31,471 nt of DNA. Source: an uncultured Eubacterium sp. (GTDB lineage Bacteria > Bacillota > Clostridia > Lachnospirales > Lachnospiraceae). The position numbers were made by a program, and so were the translations under genes. The notes beneath the pieces are model-generated. The model was not told where the DNA came from. It saw only the letters and a list, made by a program, of their open reading frames with translations, and ran no database searches. This document shows, one piece after another, positions 24,297-31,471 of this stretch (position 1 is the stretch's first letter; every line of letters starts with the position of its first letter). The stretch covers positions 1 through 31,471 of the forward strand of contig URKY01000029.1 in NCBI GenBank assembly GCA_900548465.1, written 5' to 3'.

Positions 24297-24368
24297 TGAC
24301 TCCAAGGGGATTTGAACCCCTGTTACCGCCGTGAAAGGGCGGTGTCTTAACCGCTTGACCATGGAGCC
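24297..24368 (-). tRNA. tRNA-Glu (TTC)
   Basis: A 72-base cloverleaf: acceptor GGCTCCA / TGGAGTC (one G-U pair), anticodon stem CCGCC / GGCGG with loop CTTTCAC giving TTC, T-loop GTTCAAATC and discriminator A. The CCA end is not encoded. A hairpin-forming spacer of 89 bases separates it from tRNA-Cys. Confidence 0.95.
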
Positions 24369-24390
24369 ATCACTTTTTAACAGCTTTTAT

Positions 24391-24419
24391 AATGTATCAA
24401 AAGTATTATGTTTTGTCAA
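24391..24419 (-). promoter_or_regulatory. Promoter of the tRNA-Glu/tRNA-Cys operon
   Basis: Perfect -35 TTGACA (24414-24419), 17-bp spacer, and -10 TACATT (24391-24396) on the minus strand, about 22 bases before the mature tRNA-Glu. Confidence 0.65.
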
Positions 24420-24475
24420 CAACTAATTCATAATTTAATTCTTTTTTATTTTATGCACTATTTTATAATATGTTT

Positions 24476-25186
24476 TTATACGGAAAATATTCCTGTAATC
24501 AGATGTTGAATAGGATTGTTATCATATATAAGACTTAAAAATCCATTGGATGCTATAGCTTTACAAAGGTTCTGTCCCCAATCTGTTGCACTAAAGGCGG
24601 TAACCAAAATGCACAACAGCCATAAAACTATTACCGATTCTACAAGACCTATTATTCCACCACCTAAAGAATTAACACCATGAAGTACCGGCAGCTTTGT
24701 AATAATGTCCAATAGTCTTATTAATATTTTTACCAAAATCGTAATTATTATAAACAGTATTACAAAAGTTACTGCATTTATAACCATGTCAGCCAGCGCT
24801 TCTGCCATATAGTCAGAAAATGAACTGACTTTAAGGCTCTCATAACTTTTTTCATTATTATTCTGGTTTAACTGTTTTTTTACTTCCTTTGGAAGTGGCA
24901 GATTGTCAATTATTTTCTGCTGTGCTCCCGCACCGGTCTGTGTTATATTTTCAGTTGCCTCTGCAACATTTTTGTCAACATATTCCTGAATATTTGTTTT
25001 TATGTTTGTATATATTGGCGTTTCCTTTAATAGGGCTTTAGTTGGTGGAGTCAGTATATTAATTAATATAAGCACCACAAAAACAGACACAAGGGAGAAC
25101 GCCATTCTAACCATTCCCTTTCTGAGTCCCAGCACTATCATTCCTACCATAAACAAGCCTACTATAATTAATAATATATTTTCCAT
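24476..25186 (-). CDS. CvpA-family membrane protein
   Basis: A 236-residue protein with four hydrophobic segments (about 3-20, 27-46, 135-160 and 175-200) and the family's early motif (GLRKGMVRMAFSLVSVF). A hydrophilic insert at about 55-125 is predicted outside. The CvpA family is named for colicin V production, but its role in Firmicutes is not settled; links to envelope integrity are reported. It follows the propeller-like gene by 39 bases and has a TCAGGAG site. Confidence 0.85.
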   Translation of the reverse strand: MENILLIIVGLFMVGMIVLGLRKGMVRMAFSLVSVFVVLILINILTPPTKALLKETPIYTNIKTNIQEYVDKNVAEATENITQTGAGAQQKIIDNLPLPKEVKKQLNQNNNEKSYESLKVSSFSDYMAEALADMVINAVTFVILFIIITILVKILIRLLDIITKLPVLHGVNSLGGGIIGLVESVIVLWLLCILVTAFSATDWGQNLCKAIASNGFLSLIYDNNPIQHLITGIFSV

Positions 25187-25225
25187 TTTTTCTCCTGATA
25201 TTGTATACCCATATCATTAGTATAC

Positions 25226-26422
25226 TTACTTTAGTTTTACTTTCTGAATTTTTGAGTTTGTCATAAACAAAAATGTGTTTGATCCGTCAACAGGAATTAT
25301 AGAGTTTATTTCACCTCTAAATGTGTGTTTGTATTTTTTTACTCCATCAAAAGAAATTATCTGACAATTCATGTCATCATACATAAGTACGTTTTTTCCT
25401 GCAAATGAAACATTATCATAACTCATTGCTATTTCTTTTTTCATAACGCGGCTTCCGCTCAAATTATAAACCTCAAGCCTGTATGGATTTCTGCTGTTTG
25501 AATTTTTCAACACAAATCCAACATATTCATCACTATAAAAAGCCTTCTGTATTTCATCTTTTATTTTAATATCTTCATTAAGACTTACTTTACTTCTCAT
25601 TTCATAAATTGACAACACATTTTCACCTACGGCAATAACATCATTTTCAGAAGTAAATTTTACCATCGGTACTATAACATCCTTATACTGGTCAAATGTT
25701 CCCACAACTCTGTTGTCTGAATTTTTTCCCGCCTTTGAGAAATTGTAGAACACAATCTTGTTTGCCATGGCTCCATTATTTACTTTTATGTAAGAAACCG
25801 CCATCTTTTCTCCACTTTCCGACAGTGAAAAATCTACAGGGTAGCCGTTTTCATCTAAAAGTGTTTTATGGGAAACCAATTTATTTCCCTCACGGTCAAA
25901 CACTTCGATATAATTAGCATTTCTATCCTCCAACAATGCTGCCACAACTCCCTGCTTTGCGATTTCCACTTTTATAATAGGGTAACTTGTAGTTACTTTG
26001 CCTTCATTTCCGTCCTTATCATATATATAAATATCATTTGTGTTTTTGTCCGCAACTGCAATATATTCATCACATATATCGATTATAGGGGATTTCATCT
26101 GATACGACGCATCCCATACCGTACCTTCACTGTCAATATAGGATATTCCGTCACTACTATATTTGACAACAAAATCACAGTATTGTAAATATTTACTGTT
26201 TGATCCACTTTCTATGTTCATTGAACTCAACACTTTGTAATCATCATAGCTTTTGTATTTTCTATACATGAATATTCCAACAATTGCAATTATTACAACT
26301 GCAGCAACAACTGCAATTATAATTGTCACACGCGTGATTTTTGTTCTTGCAGTTAAAATTATGTTTGAATTAACAACTTTCTTTTTTATTCCTTTTATTT
26401 TTTGTATATTAAATGTTGCCAC
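25226..26422 (-). CDS. Membrane-tethered propeller-like protein (DUF5711-like)
   Basis: A 398-residue protein if started at the GTG at 26422, which has GGAAG 7 bases upstream; a longer frame from a GTG at 26482 lacks a ribosome site. A basic N-terminus and one membrane helix (about 32-54 of this start) lead to a large outer domain of repeated beta strands (SDGISYIDSEGTVWDASYQ, DEYIAVADKNTNDIYIYDKDG, GVVAALLEDRNANYIEVFDREG). This is WD40/PQQ-like and matches the DUF5711 proteins of Lachnospiraceae. The function is unknown; it may act as a scaffold or envelope sensor. A TATAAT at 26454-26459 could give an internal promoter. Confidence 0.75.
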   Translation of the reverse strand: MATFNIQKIKGIKKKVVNSNIILTARTKITRVTIIIAVVAAVVIIAIVGIFMYRKYKSYDDYKVLSSMNIESGSNSKYLQYCDFVVKYSSDGISYIDSEGTVWDASYQMKSPIIDICDEYIAVADKNTNDIYIYDKDGNEGKVTTSYPIIKVEIAKQGVVAALLEDRNANYIEVFDREGNKLVSHKTLLDENGYPVDFSLSESGEKMAVSYIKVNNGAMANKIVFYNFSKAGKNSDNRVVGTFDQYKDVIVPMVKFTSENDVIAVGENVLSIYEMRSKVSLNEDIKIKDEIQKAFYSDEYVGFVLKNSNSRNPYRLEVYNLSGSRVMKKEIAMSYDNVSFAGKNVLMYDDMNCQIISFDGVKKYKHTFRGEINSIIPVDGSNTFLFMTNSKIQKVKLK

Positions 26423-26490
26423 TATTTCACTTCCTATTTTTAATCTATTAACGATTATACAATATCTTTTTAATAATGACACTACTTTTT

Positions 26491-27762
26491 TTATGGCAAT
26501 AAAATTTTCTGACCCTCTATGATTGTGTAATCATCATCTATATCATTGTACTCCTTAATTTCATCTACCATTTTACTTGTTCCATATACTTTCATACTTA
26601 TATCATAAAGTGTCTGGCCGGCCTTTACTTTATAATATTTACCTGACGCTGAACTTTTTACGGCTTTATCAGATTTATTTTGAACATGACTCTGTTTTTG
26701 CTGGGAACTATTCTGATTTGTTTTTGCATTAGTCGTTCCGGTTGTAGATGGGGTAGGATTTGTAATCTGTTCCATTCCTTCCACCTTGTTTGCCCCGGTT
26801 TCAGTATTTTTTTCTGTTTCTGTACTTTTACCTGTCTGCGGATTATTCAGAGTAGTCTCCATTTCCCCCGCCAAAAGTTGATTTACTACTCTTGCCTCCT
26901 TGTCCATGCTATACTGTGACAGGGTCTGTTTTATATTTTTTAATTCTCCATAATTATTTAGCATTACGACAGTGGATAAAAGCAATGCTACAATAAGCAG
27001 TCCGCTTATTCCATATGCCACACGCCCCTGTCTGCTTCTTTGCCCTTCCTCTCTGATAACATCCCTAAGTCCTTTTGGGGACTTTTTTTCTTTTCCCGTT
27101 TTTTCAATTATTTTCTCAGAAGTTTTTATTGTTTCTTTGTGTTTTGCGGGCACAGTTTCATTTTTAATTTGATTTTTCTCTTCTCTATCAGAATTGTTTA
27201 AATCTTTAATATACTTTTTCATTTTCTCATTCTTTTCACAATAGATATAGTATCCGTTTTGCTTCTCAAGTTTTCCCTTTTTGTAAATATAGAAACTGTC
27301 TTCTTTTTCTGTTCGGTCACTCAAGAAACAAACCTTATCATTGCCGGCAAAATTATCGAGATGCACTTTTTTAATTCCATTTAAATCGCCGGTTGTTCTG
27401 TATGGCTCAGACACAAACCAACCTACAATATCGAGATTCTTAAAGTATTTATTTATATCTTTATATATTGTAGCCCATATATCATCATTGAATATTACCG
27501 TGTTTTCTATAATATCAACAACTTCCACGGATGCCTTAACAAAGATATAAGATACACCTTTGCTTCTGCTAATATTTCCCAGCAAAACACCATACTTAAT
27601 ACTCTCTTCTTTTTCGGGTGTTTTCTTTATCTGCACCATTACCGAATCCTCTATGTATATCTTTTGGTCTTTTCCTCCACCACCCATCTGGCGTATATTT
27701 TTTGGAATTCTTACTTCACCCTGCTCTCCTGATTCTTTGCCGTCATATACCATCTCTATCAT
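26491..27762 (-). CDS. MPN-like domain / membrane helix / LysM protein
   Basis: A 423-residue protein. Residues about 36-176 resemble a JAB/MPN fold (YGVLLGNISRSKGVSYIFV, DDIWATIYKDINKYF, DIVGWFVSEP, then VCFLSD and FYIYKKGKL). The metal-binding H-x-H of active members (GWYHSHP) is replaced by V-x-E (GWFVSEP, 114-120), so it is probably inactive. A charged linker, a membrane helix at 249-268, a Thr/Asn/Gln-rich outer linker and a LysM domain (376-422: YYKVKAGQTLYDISMKVYG) follow. The inferred topology puts the MPN-like part in the cytoplasm and LysM in the wall. An AGGAGG site supports the start. It is the first gene of a set with the propeller-like and CvpA genes. Confidence 0.8.
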   Translation of the reverse strand: MIEMVYDGKESGEQGEVRIPKNIRQMGGGGKDQKIYIEDSVMVQIKKTPEKEESIKYGVLLGNISRSKGVSYIFVKASVEVVDIIENTVIFNDDIWATIYKDINKYFKNLDIVGWFVSEPYRTTGDLNGIKKVHLDNFAGNDKVCFLSDRTEKEDSFYIYKKGKLEKQNGYYIYCEKNEKMKKYIKDLNNSDREEKNQIKNETVPAKHKETIKTSEKIIEKTGKEKKSPKGLRDVIREEGQRSRQGRVAYGISGLLIVALLLSTVVMLNNYGELKNIKQTLSQYSMDKEARVVNQLLAGEMETTLNNPQTGKSTETEKNTETGANKVEGMEQITNPTPSTTGTTNAKTNQNSSQQKQSHVQNKSDKAVKSSASGKYYKVKAGQTLYDISMKVYGTSKMVDEIKEYNDIDDDYTIIEGQKILLP

Positions 27763-27855
27763 GGGACACCTCCTTATTTTTTTTACCCGTAAATGATAAC
27801 ACAGAGGTGCTGTATTAATTTGTCAAATCAGGGCTTAAATTCAATAAACTTTCCG

Positions 27856-27887
27856 ACAAAAAAAGTGCCACAAAAACAGTAGCACTT
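27856..27887 (-). terminator. Terminator of the sirtuin gene
   Basis: Stem AAGTGCTAC / GTGGCACTT (minus strand, one T-G pair) with a 7-base loop, followed by a run of T. It lies 21 bases past the sirtuin stop and just upstream of the MPN-LysM promoter (TTGACA near 27820). Confidence 0.8.
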
Positions 27888-27907
27888 CTTTACCTACAAA
27901 TTGTTTT

Positions 27908-28633
27908 TTATAACTCCACAACCTGACTAAATACTTCACCAATTGGTTCATGTATAACTAAATTAGCTCTTGAATCTTTTGGTGTAGAACTTTTATTAAT
28001 AAGTATAAGTTTGTTCCCTCTATAGTAATCAATAAGACCTGCTGCCGGATATACCGCAAGGGATGTTCCTCCTATAATAAGAACGTCTGCCTTGGCAATC
28101 GCCTCCACTGACCGGTTTATGGTCATTTGTTCAAGTCCCTCCTCATAGAGAACAACATCAGGCTTTATTATTCCTGAACATTGGCATCTTGGAATTCCCT
28201 GCATCTTATATACTTCGTCAAAGCCATAAAATTTGCCACAGGATTCACAATGATTTCTATATACGGAGCCGTGTAATTCATATACAACTTTGCTTCCTGC
28301 CTTCTGATGTAATCCGTCAATATTCTGCGTTATTACTGCTTTTAGTTTTCCCATCTCTTCAAGCTTCGCCAGTGCTTTATGGGCATTATTTGGTTCAGCA
28401 TTTGGGAAAAGCATTTTGTTTCTGTAAAATCTAAAGAATTCTTCCGGATTTCTTTTATAAAAAGTATGACTCAATATAGTTTCCGGCGGATACGCATATT
28501 CCTGATTGTAAAGTCCGTCAACGCTTCTAAAATCAGGCACGCCGCTTTCTGTTGATACTCCCGCTCCTCCAAAGAAAACTATATTATCACTTTTGTCAAT
28601 TATTTCTTTTAATTGTTCTATACTTTCATTCAT
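27908..28633 (-). CDS. cobB: Sirtuin NAD-dependent protein deacylase
   Basis: A 241-residue Sir2 protein of usual bacterial length. It has GAGVSTESGVPDFRS (23-37) and TQNIDGLHQKAG (102-113), both forming the NAD site. The catalytic His121 is in ELHGS, and four zinc cysteines are at 129, 132, 150 and 152 (CESC ... CQC). Late motifs GGTSLAVYPAAG and LILINKS are present. It removes acyl groups from lysine using NAD. It is a single-gene unit with AGGAGG, its own promoter and its own terminator. It sits between the pilus module and the MPN-LysM gene with no evident functional link. Confidence 0.96.
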   Translation of the reverse strand: MNESIEQLKEIIDKSDNIVFFGGAGVSTESGVPDFRSVDGLYNQEYAYPPETILSHTFYKRNPEEFFRFYRNKMLFPNAEPNNAHKALAKLEEMGKLKAVITQNIDGLHQKAGSKVVYELHGSVYRNHCESCGKFYGFDEVYKMQGIPRCQCSGIIKPDVVLYEEGLEQMTINRSVEAIAKADVLIIGGTSLAVYPAAGLIDYYRGNKLILINKSSTPKDSRANLVIHEPIGEVFSQVVEL

Positions 28634-28677
28634 GACATTTCCCTCCTAAGTCCGGAATAGTGTATTTGTTATCTACA

Positions 28678-28686
28678 ATTATATCA
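28678..28686 (-). promoter_or_regulatory. Extended -10 promoter of the sirtuin gene
   Basis: TGATATAAT on the minus strand, a perfect extended -10, about 45 bases before the ATG and inside the 65-base gap after the FHA gene. The -35 is weak. The arms GTATTTGT / ACAAATAC flank it. Confidence 0.5.
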
Positions 28687-28698
28687 TTACAAATACCT

Positions 28699-29820
28699 TT
28701 ACTCTACTACAAATTCCAAATTTGCCAGGGAAATTCTGTCACCCTCTTTTATTGCCTGCACTTCGTGTTCCTTTAATTTTTCACCATTTAAAAAGGTTCC
28801 ATTAGTTGAATTCAAATCTTCTATTGTATATCCGTCTATTTCTTCAGACACTCTTAAATGAACTCTGCTTATAACAGAACTGTCTATGCAGAAATCACAA
28901 CTTGCTCTGCTTTTTCCAATTAAATAAGGATAATGATTCGGCACTATATTTATTGGAATTTCTGTTCCAATCGCCGTAAGCCTTATTGGTTTTAAAGGAC
29001 ATATCAATGATAATATGGTTGTTCCTTCCTCGGCGTCCTGCCTGTATACATTGCTCTCTTCTGCTACTACCATAGAATTTTCATTTTCATCTAAATAATC
29101 GAACTCTTTTAGGGCTTCCAATTCGTCTTCAGTTTTGTATTTACTCTTTTTCTTAAAAAACTTTTTCAGTATATTTATAATTCCCCGTTTTTCTATTTCA
29201 TCCTCACATTTGTTTTCGTCTAAGTGTACAATGTTTTTTGTAACCTTCAGTTCTTCTTCTTTTTCTTTTTTGTATTCAAGAATGTTATCTCTTGCACACT
29301 GAAGAATATCTTCCATTGTAAAATCTCCACTTATAGTGAGCTGCTGAATTCCATAGGCGATCAATACTGCCTCTTTATCTTCATGATCAATATATTCAAG
29401 AAGCCTATCAAAGAGAGTTCGAATATTAATATATAAAGCTTCTTCACTTTTACCTCTATAACACATTTCATATTTTCCCGTTTTTCTATTAAAGAAAATA
29501 TACTCTGTATCAAACATAATATTGTCAATATCTATAAGATACTCCCTTAATTTATCCGAAATTATTTTTATATCTTTTATAAAACCATATAATTCTTTTC
29601 CCGTCATATGTTTTCTTGCATACATTGCAGCAAAACTTATTCTTGATGACAAATCATATCTCAAAATACTGCTGTTATCTATGTATTCAATTGACAATGG
29701 CACCAGACCTTCTATTTTGTTGTTAATAATCATTTGAAGCTTATAATCATTTTCATCTATATTTTCATCTTTTATTATCATAATATTTTGGTTTCCGTCT
29801 TTAATATATGATATTTCCAT
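28699..29820 (-). CDS. DUF6382-like and FHA domain protein
   Basis: A 373-residue cytoplasmic protein. The N-terminal part (about 1-180) looks like the DUF6382 domain that pairs with FHA in Clostridia pilus loci (DYKLQMIINNKIEGLVPLS, FDTEYIFFNRKTGKYEMCY). A charged linker carries Lys/Glu runs. The FHA domain occupies about 275-373 with all ligand-binding motifs: GKSRASCDF (302-310), ISRVH (317-321) and LNSTNGTFLNG (336-346). Just before it is AEEGTTIL (263-270), a Thr with Leu at +3 that resembles the phospho-site before the FHA of GarA-type proteins. It should read phospho-Thr partners. It is last in the right-hand pilus module, 2 bases after the TadE-like gene. Confidence 0.88.
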   Translation of the reverse strand: MEISYIKDGNQNIMIIKDENIDENDYKLQMIINNKIEGLVPLSIEYIDNSSILRYDLSSRISFAAMYARKHMTGKELYGFIKDIKIISDKLREYLIDIDNIMFDTEYIFFNRKTGKYEMCYRGKSEEALYINIRTLFDRLLEYIDHEDKEAVLIAYGIQQLTISGDFTMEDILQCARDNILEYKKEKEEELKVTKNIVHLDENKCEDEIEKRGIINILKKFFKKKSKYKTEDELEALKEFDYLDENENSMVVAEESNVYRQDAEEGTTILSLICPLKPIRLTAIGTEIPINIVPNHYPYLIGKSRASCDFCIDSSVISRVHLRVSEEIDGYTIEDLNSTNGTFLNGEKLKEHEVQAIKEGDRISLANLEFVVE

Positions 29821-29822
29821 TG

Positions 29823-30242
29823 CTAATCCTTTCTTTTACTCTTATTTATAGTGGCAGCCTTACTATACAATATCTCTCGTGACATCGTTTTCTGAATGCA
29901 AATTGTATCTGTTTCCTTCTCTCCAATTATTCTATTAATGAATTTTCTGTTTCCATTAGCTGCATATGATATTTTTATACTATAACTGTTCAGTTCTTCA
30001 TTTATTGTAACTGTAGGATGTACTACAAAAAGATACCTCTCTATATTTTCCTTTACCCTTTCACTATCTCCTATTGCATATTCAATCCCAATCCCATAGG
30101 CTCTGCTTCTTATGGCTATAACATCATGTATGTAAAGAGCCATATAAATAAAAAAAGCAACTATCATTATTATCAGGGGAACTACTATGGATGCCTCCAA
30201 AGTTATCTGCCCACTGTTTTCATATTTATCTTTCTTACCCAT
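29823..30242 (-). CDS. TadE-like pseudopilin (short)
   Basis: A 139-residue protein with a pilin-type N-terminus: MGKKDKYENSGQITLEASIV, then a hydrophobic helix to about residue 36 with the conserved Glu (LEAS). The short soluble domain beyond is beta-rich. It is likely processed by the prepilin peptidase encoded by the overlapping upstream gene (8-base overlap). GGAG precedes the ATG. It is a minor pilus component by analogy with TadE/TadF. Confidence 0.8.
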   Translation of the reverse strand: MGKKDKYENSGQITLEASIVVPLIIMIVAFFIYMALYIHDVIAIRSRAYGIGIEYAIGDSERVKENIERYLFVVHPTVTINEELNSYSIKISYAANGNRKFINRIIGEKETDTICIQKTMSREILYSKAATINKSKRKD

Positions 30243-30675
30243 TTACTTTCTCCAATATCATATTTGCCATATATCCCAAAAACATAAAAGGTACAAATGG
30301 TATTTTGGTCTCCATGGTAAGTTTCTTTGACACAATTCCTACTATGGCAAAAGCCGCACATAATACCAGTGCCCAAATCAGCATTGCTAAAACCTCATTT
30401 ATTCCCGCAAGAGTAGATAAGGAAATAATTATATACACATCCCCGAGTCCAATGGCTCCTCCTGTTACCATCCTGATAAGTAATACGACAATTCCTACTG
30501 CTACTATTAAAAATACATCCATTAGGTGAAGCTCCCCTGCCATGATTTTGATTATTCCTGCAGAAAAAAAATTAATTACACATATTTTCGTTTTTACAAT
30601 CTGATATTTTATATCTATAATTCCACATACAAGTAAAAATATTATTGTCCAAATTTCATACATACCCTCACCCAT
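30235..30675 (-). CDS. Prepilin peptidase, A24 family (TadV/CpaA type)
   Basis: A polytopic membrane aspartic protease of about 146 residues. One catalytic Asp is in GIIDIKYQ and the other in the family motif GLGD (GAIGLGDVYI). Several hydrophobic spans cover the rest. It lacks the methylase domain of PilD, as usual for TadV/CpaA. It cleaves Flp and TadE-type leaders. The start is uncertain: ATG at 30675 or 30663 is preferred over a TTG at 30699, which would extend into the previous gene with no ribosome site. It overlaps the gene for the TadE-like protein downstream. Confidence 0.85.
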   Translation of the reverse strand: MGEGMYEIWTIIFLLVCGIIDIKYQIVKTKICVINFFSAGIIKIMAGELHLMDVFLIVAVGIVVLLIRMVTGGAIGLGDVYIIISLSTLAGINEVLAMLIWALVLCAAFAIVGIVSKKLTMETKIPFVPFMFLGYMANMILEKVNG

Positions 30676-30686
30676 TTCTTTTTTAT

Positions 30687-31442
30687 TTATTTTGCACAAC
30701 CACTACAGGGGGGCAAATCTTTTACTTTATTTTTATCTATTTCTATAATTGTTCTTATTAGTCCACTACACATAAGGCTGGTATGGTATTTATCTCCGTC
30801 CTCTGTGAGAAAAATTTCAGAAGCTCCGATTAATGCATCTGCAACGCATATACTACATTTATAATATTTCTGACCATAACAGTTTCTTTCTTCACCTAAT
30901 TTGTCAAAATAGCTTTTCCTTATATTAATTGCAAGATGACTACATTCCCGTGTTGTATGATATACTTTTCCGTTTTTAGTTATGTAAACTATCTTTCCAT
31001 TCATTGTTATGTCTGTTCCTGACCAGTCCTTTAACAGGCAACGTTGCGTTAAATGCATCTTTTTATTAATAAATGGAATGTTAACGGAATACGCCATAAT
31101 CATATCTATTTCGTCATTTCGATTTTCTTCATCATTTCTAATTTCATTTTCAACAAACCGGGCTTTTGCAAGTCCCATTGCAATATTGTTATTTTTTATC
31201 TGATGCTTTAACTGGGTGTTTATCATTACTATAAATCCTAATACCATTATCATAACCAATGAGAATAATGTCATTGAAATTGCCGCTTCTATGGTAATAC
31301 TTCCATAGGAGACAAATGGGTATGCCCTTTTTCTATTTTTATTTAATTTTATTTTTTTCTTTTCTGACTTTTGCACTTGGAGAGAAACACGTCTTTGTCG
31401 TATTTTTTGCTTTTTTACAGACTTGAAAAAGGGCATGCCCAT
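30687..31442 (-). CDS. TadE-like pseudopilin with two Cys/His metal-site-like repeats
   Basis: A 251-residue protein with a long basic leader (about 1-45), then SYGSITIEAAIS and a hydrophobic helix (about 48-74), the TadE/pilin pattern. The outer part carries two related units. Unit one has YHTTREC (161-167), then C188, C196 and C199; unit two has YHTSLMC (219-225), then C246 and C249 (PPCSGC). Each unit thus offers His, Cys and a C-x-x-C pair, suited to bind zinc or another metal. The AAGGAG site before the ATG is strong. It leads the right-hand pilus module inside this window; an upstream gene probably ends near 31456-31466. Confidence 0.82.
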   Translation of the reverse strand: MGMPFFKSVKKQKIRQRRVSLQVQKSEKKKIKLNKNRKRAYPFVSYGSITIEAAISMTLFSLVMIMVLGFIVMINTQLKHQIKNNNIAMGLAKARFVENEIRNDEENRNDEIDMIMAYSVNIPFINKKMHLTQRCLLKDWSGTDITMNGKIVYITKNGKVYHTTRECSHLAINIRKSYFDKLGEERNCYGQKYYKCSICVADALIGASEIFLTEDGDKYHTSLMCSGLIRTIIEIDKNKVKDLPPCSGCAK

Positions 31443-31471
31443 TTGTCTCCTTTCTTAGTATTTTACATGGC

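Noticed and set aside
25203..25225. Inverted pair GTATAC / GTATAC upstream of the CvpA gene as an operator
   Set aside because: Arms are only 6 bp, palindromic in themselves, and no promoter is clearly tied to them.
1..31471. CRISPR arrays, complete insertion sequences, prophage or rRNA genes
   Set aside because: No regularly spaced repeats, transposase, phage structural genes or rRNA sequence were seen.

Overview
The window looks like chromosomal DNA of a low-GC, Gram-positive gut-type Clostridia, most likely a Lachnospiraceae member. The support is AT-rich sequence with strong AGGAGG-type ribosome binding sites, TTGACA/TATAAT promoters, an rpsF-ssb-rpsR operon, a Clostridia-type Tad pilus locus, DUF951 and CvpA proteins, and BspA-type leucine-rich-repeat and Rpn-family remnants. 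Almost every gene lies on the minus strand; the exceptions are one XRE regulator and one Rpn remnant. The species call is inference from family content.

Layout, left to right. (1) 1-7075: a Tad/Flp pilus operon read leftward: TadZ, TadA ATPase, TadB, TadC, Flp pilin, a hairpin, a TadE-like pseudopilin, and a large TadG/DUF5702-like protein cut by the window edge. (2) 7267-15303: a compact operon of PP2C phosphatase, transmembrane Ser/Thr kinase, a small membrane protein with three Thr-x-x-Leu sites, and a 1.7 kb-residue Ig-like surface protein. (3) 15687-17460: a divergent XRE regulator followed by decayed accessory DNA (a BspA-LRR remnant, an Rpn-nuclease remnant, a 73-bp palindrome). (4) 17464-18512: rpsR, ssb, rpsF. 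(5) 18625-20476: a GntR/ABC (YtrA-type) operon with a perfect 15-bp inverted-repeat operator. (6) 20685-24001: two secreted proteins (Big_2 plus NlpC/P60; Thr-rich linker plus Fn3-like) and a tiny DUF951 gene. (7) 24137-24368: tRNA-Cys and tRNA-Glu. (8) 24476-27762: CvpA-family protein, a membrane-tethered propeller-like protein, and an unusual protein joining an MPN-like fold, a membrane segment and LysM. (9) 27908-28633: a sirtuin. (10) 28699-31442: a second pilus module with an FHA protein, a TadE-like pseudopilin, a TadV-type prepilin peptidase, and a pseudopilin carrying two metal-site-like Cys/His repeats.

The most interesting idea is a phospho-threonine signalling circuit tied to the pilus and surface. 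A kinase and phosphatase are co-transcribed with a membrane protein whose cytoplasmic tail repeats the spacing that FHA domains recognise (Thr then Leu/Ile at +3). An FHA protein sits among pilus genes and has a similar Thr site just before its FHA fold. The promoters of the kinase/phosphatase operon and of the tad operon share an AACC(A/T)TAGTT element directly upstream of TATAATGCAA, which suggests common control. These links are inference; the motifs are read directly from the sequence.
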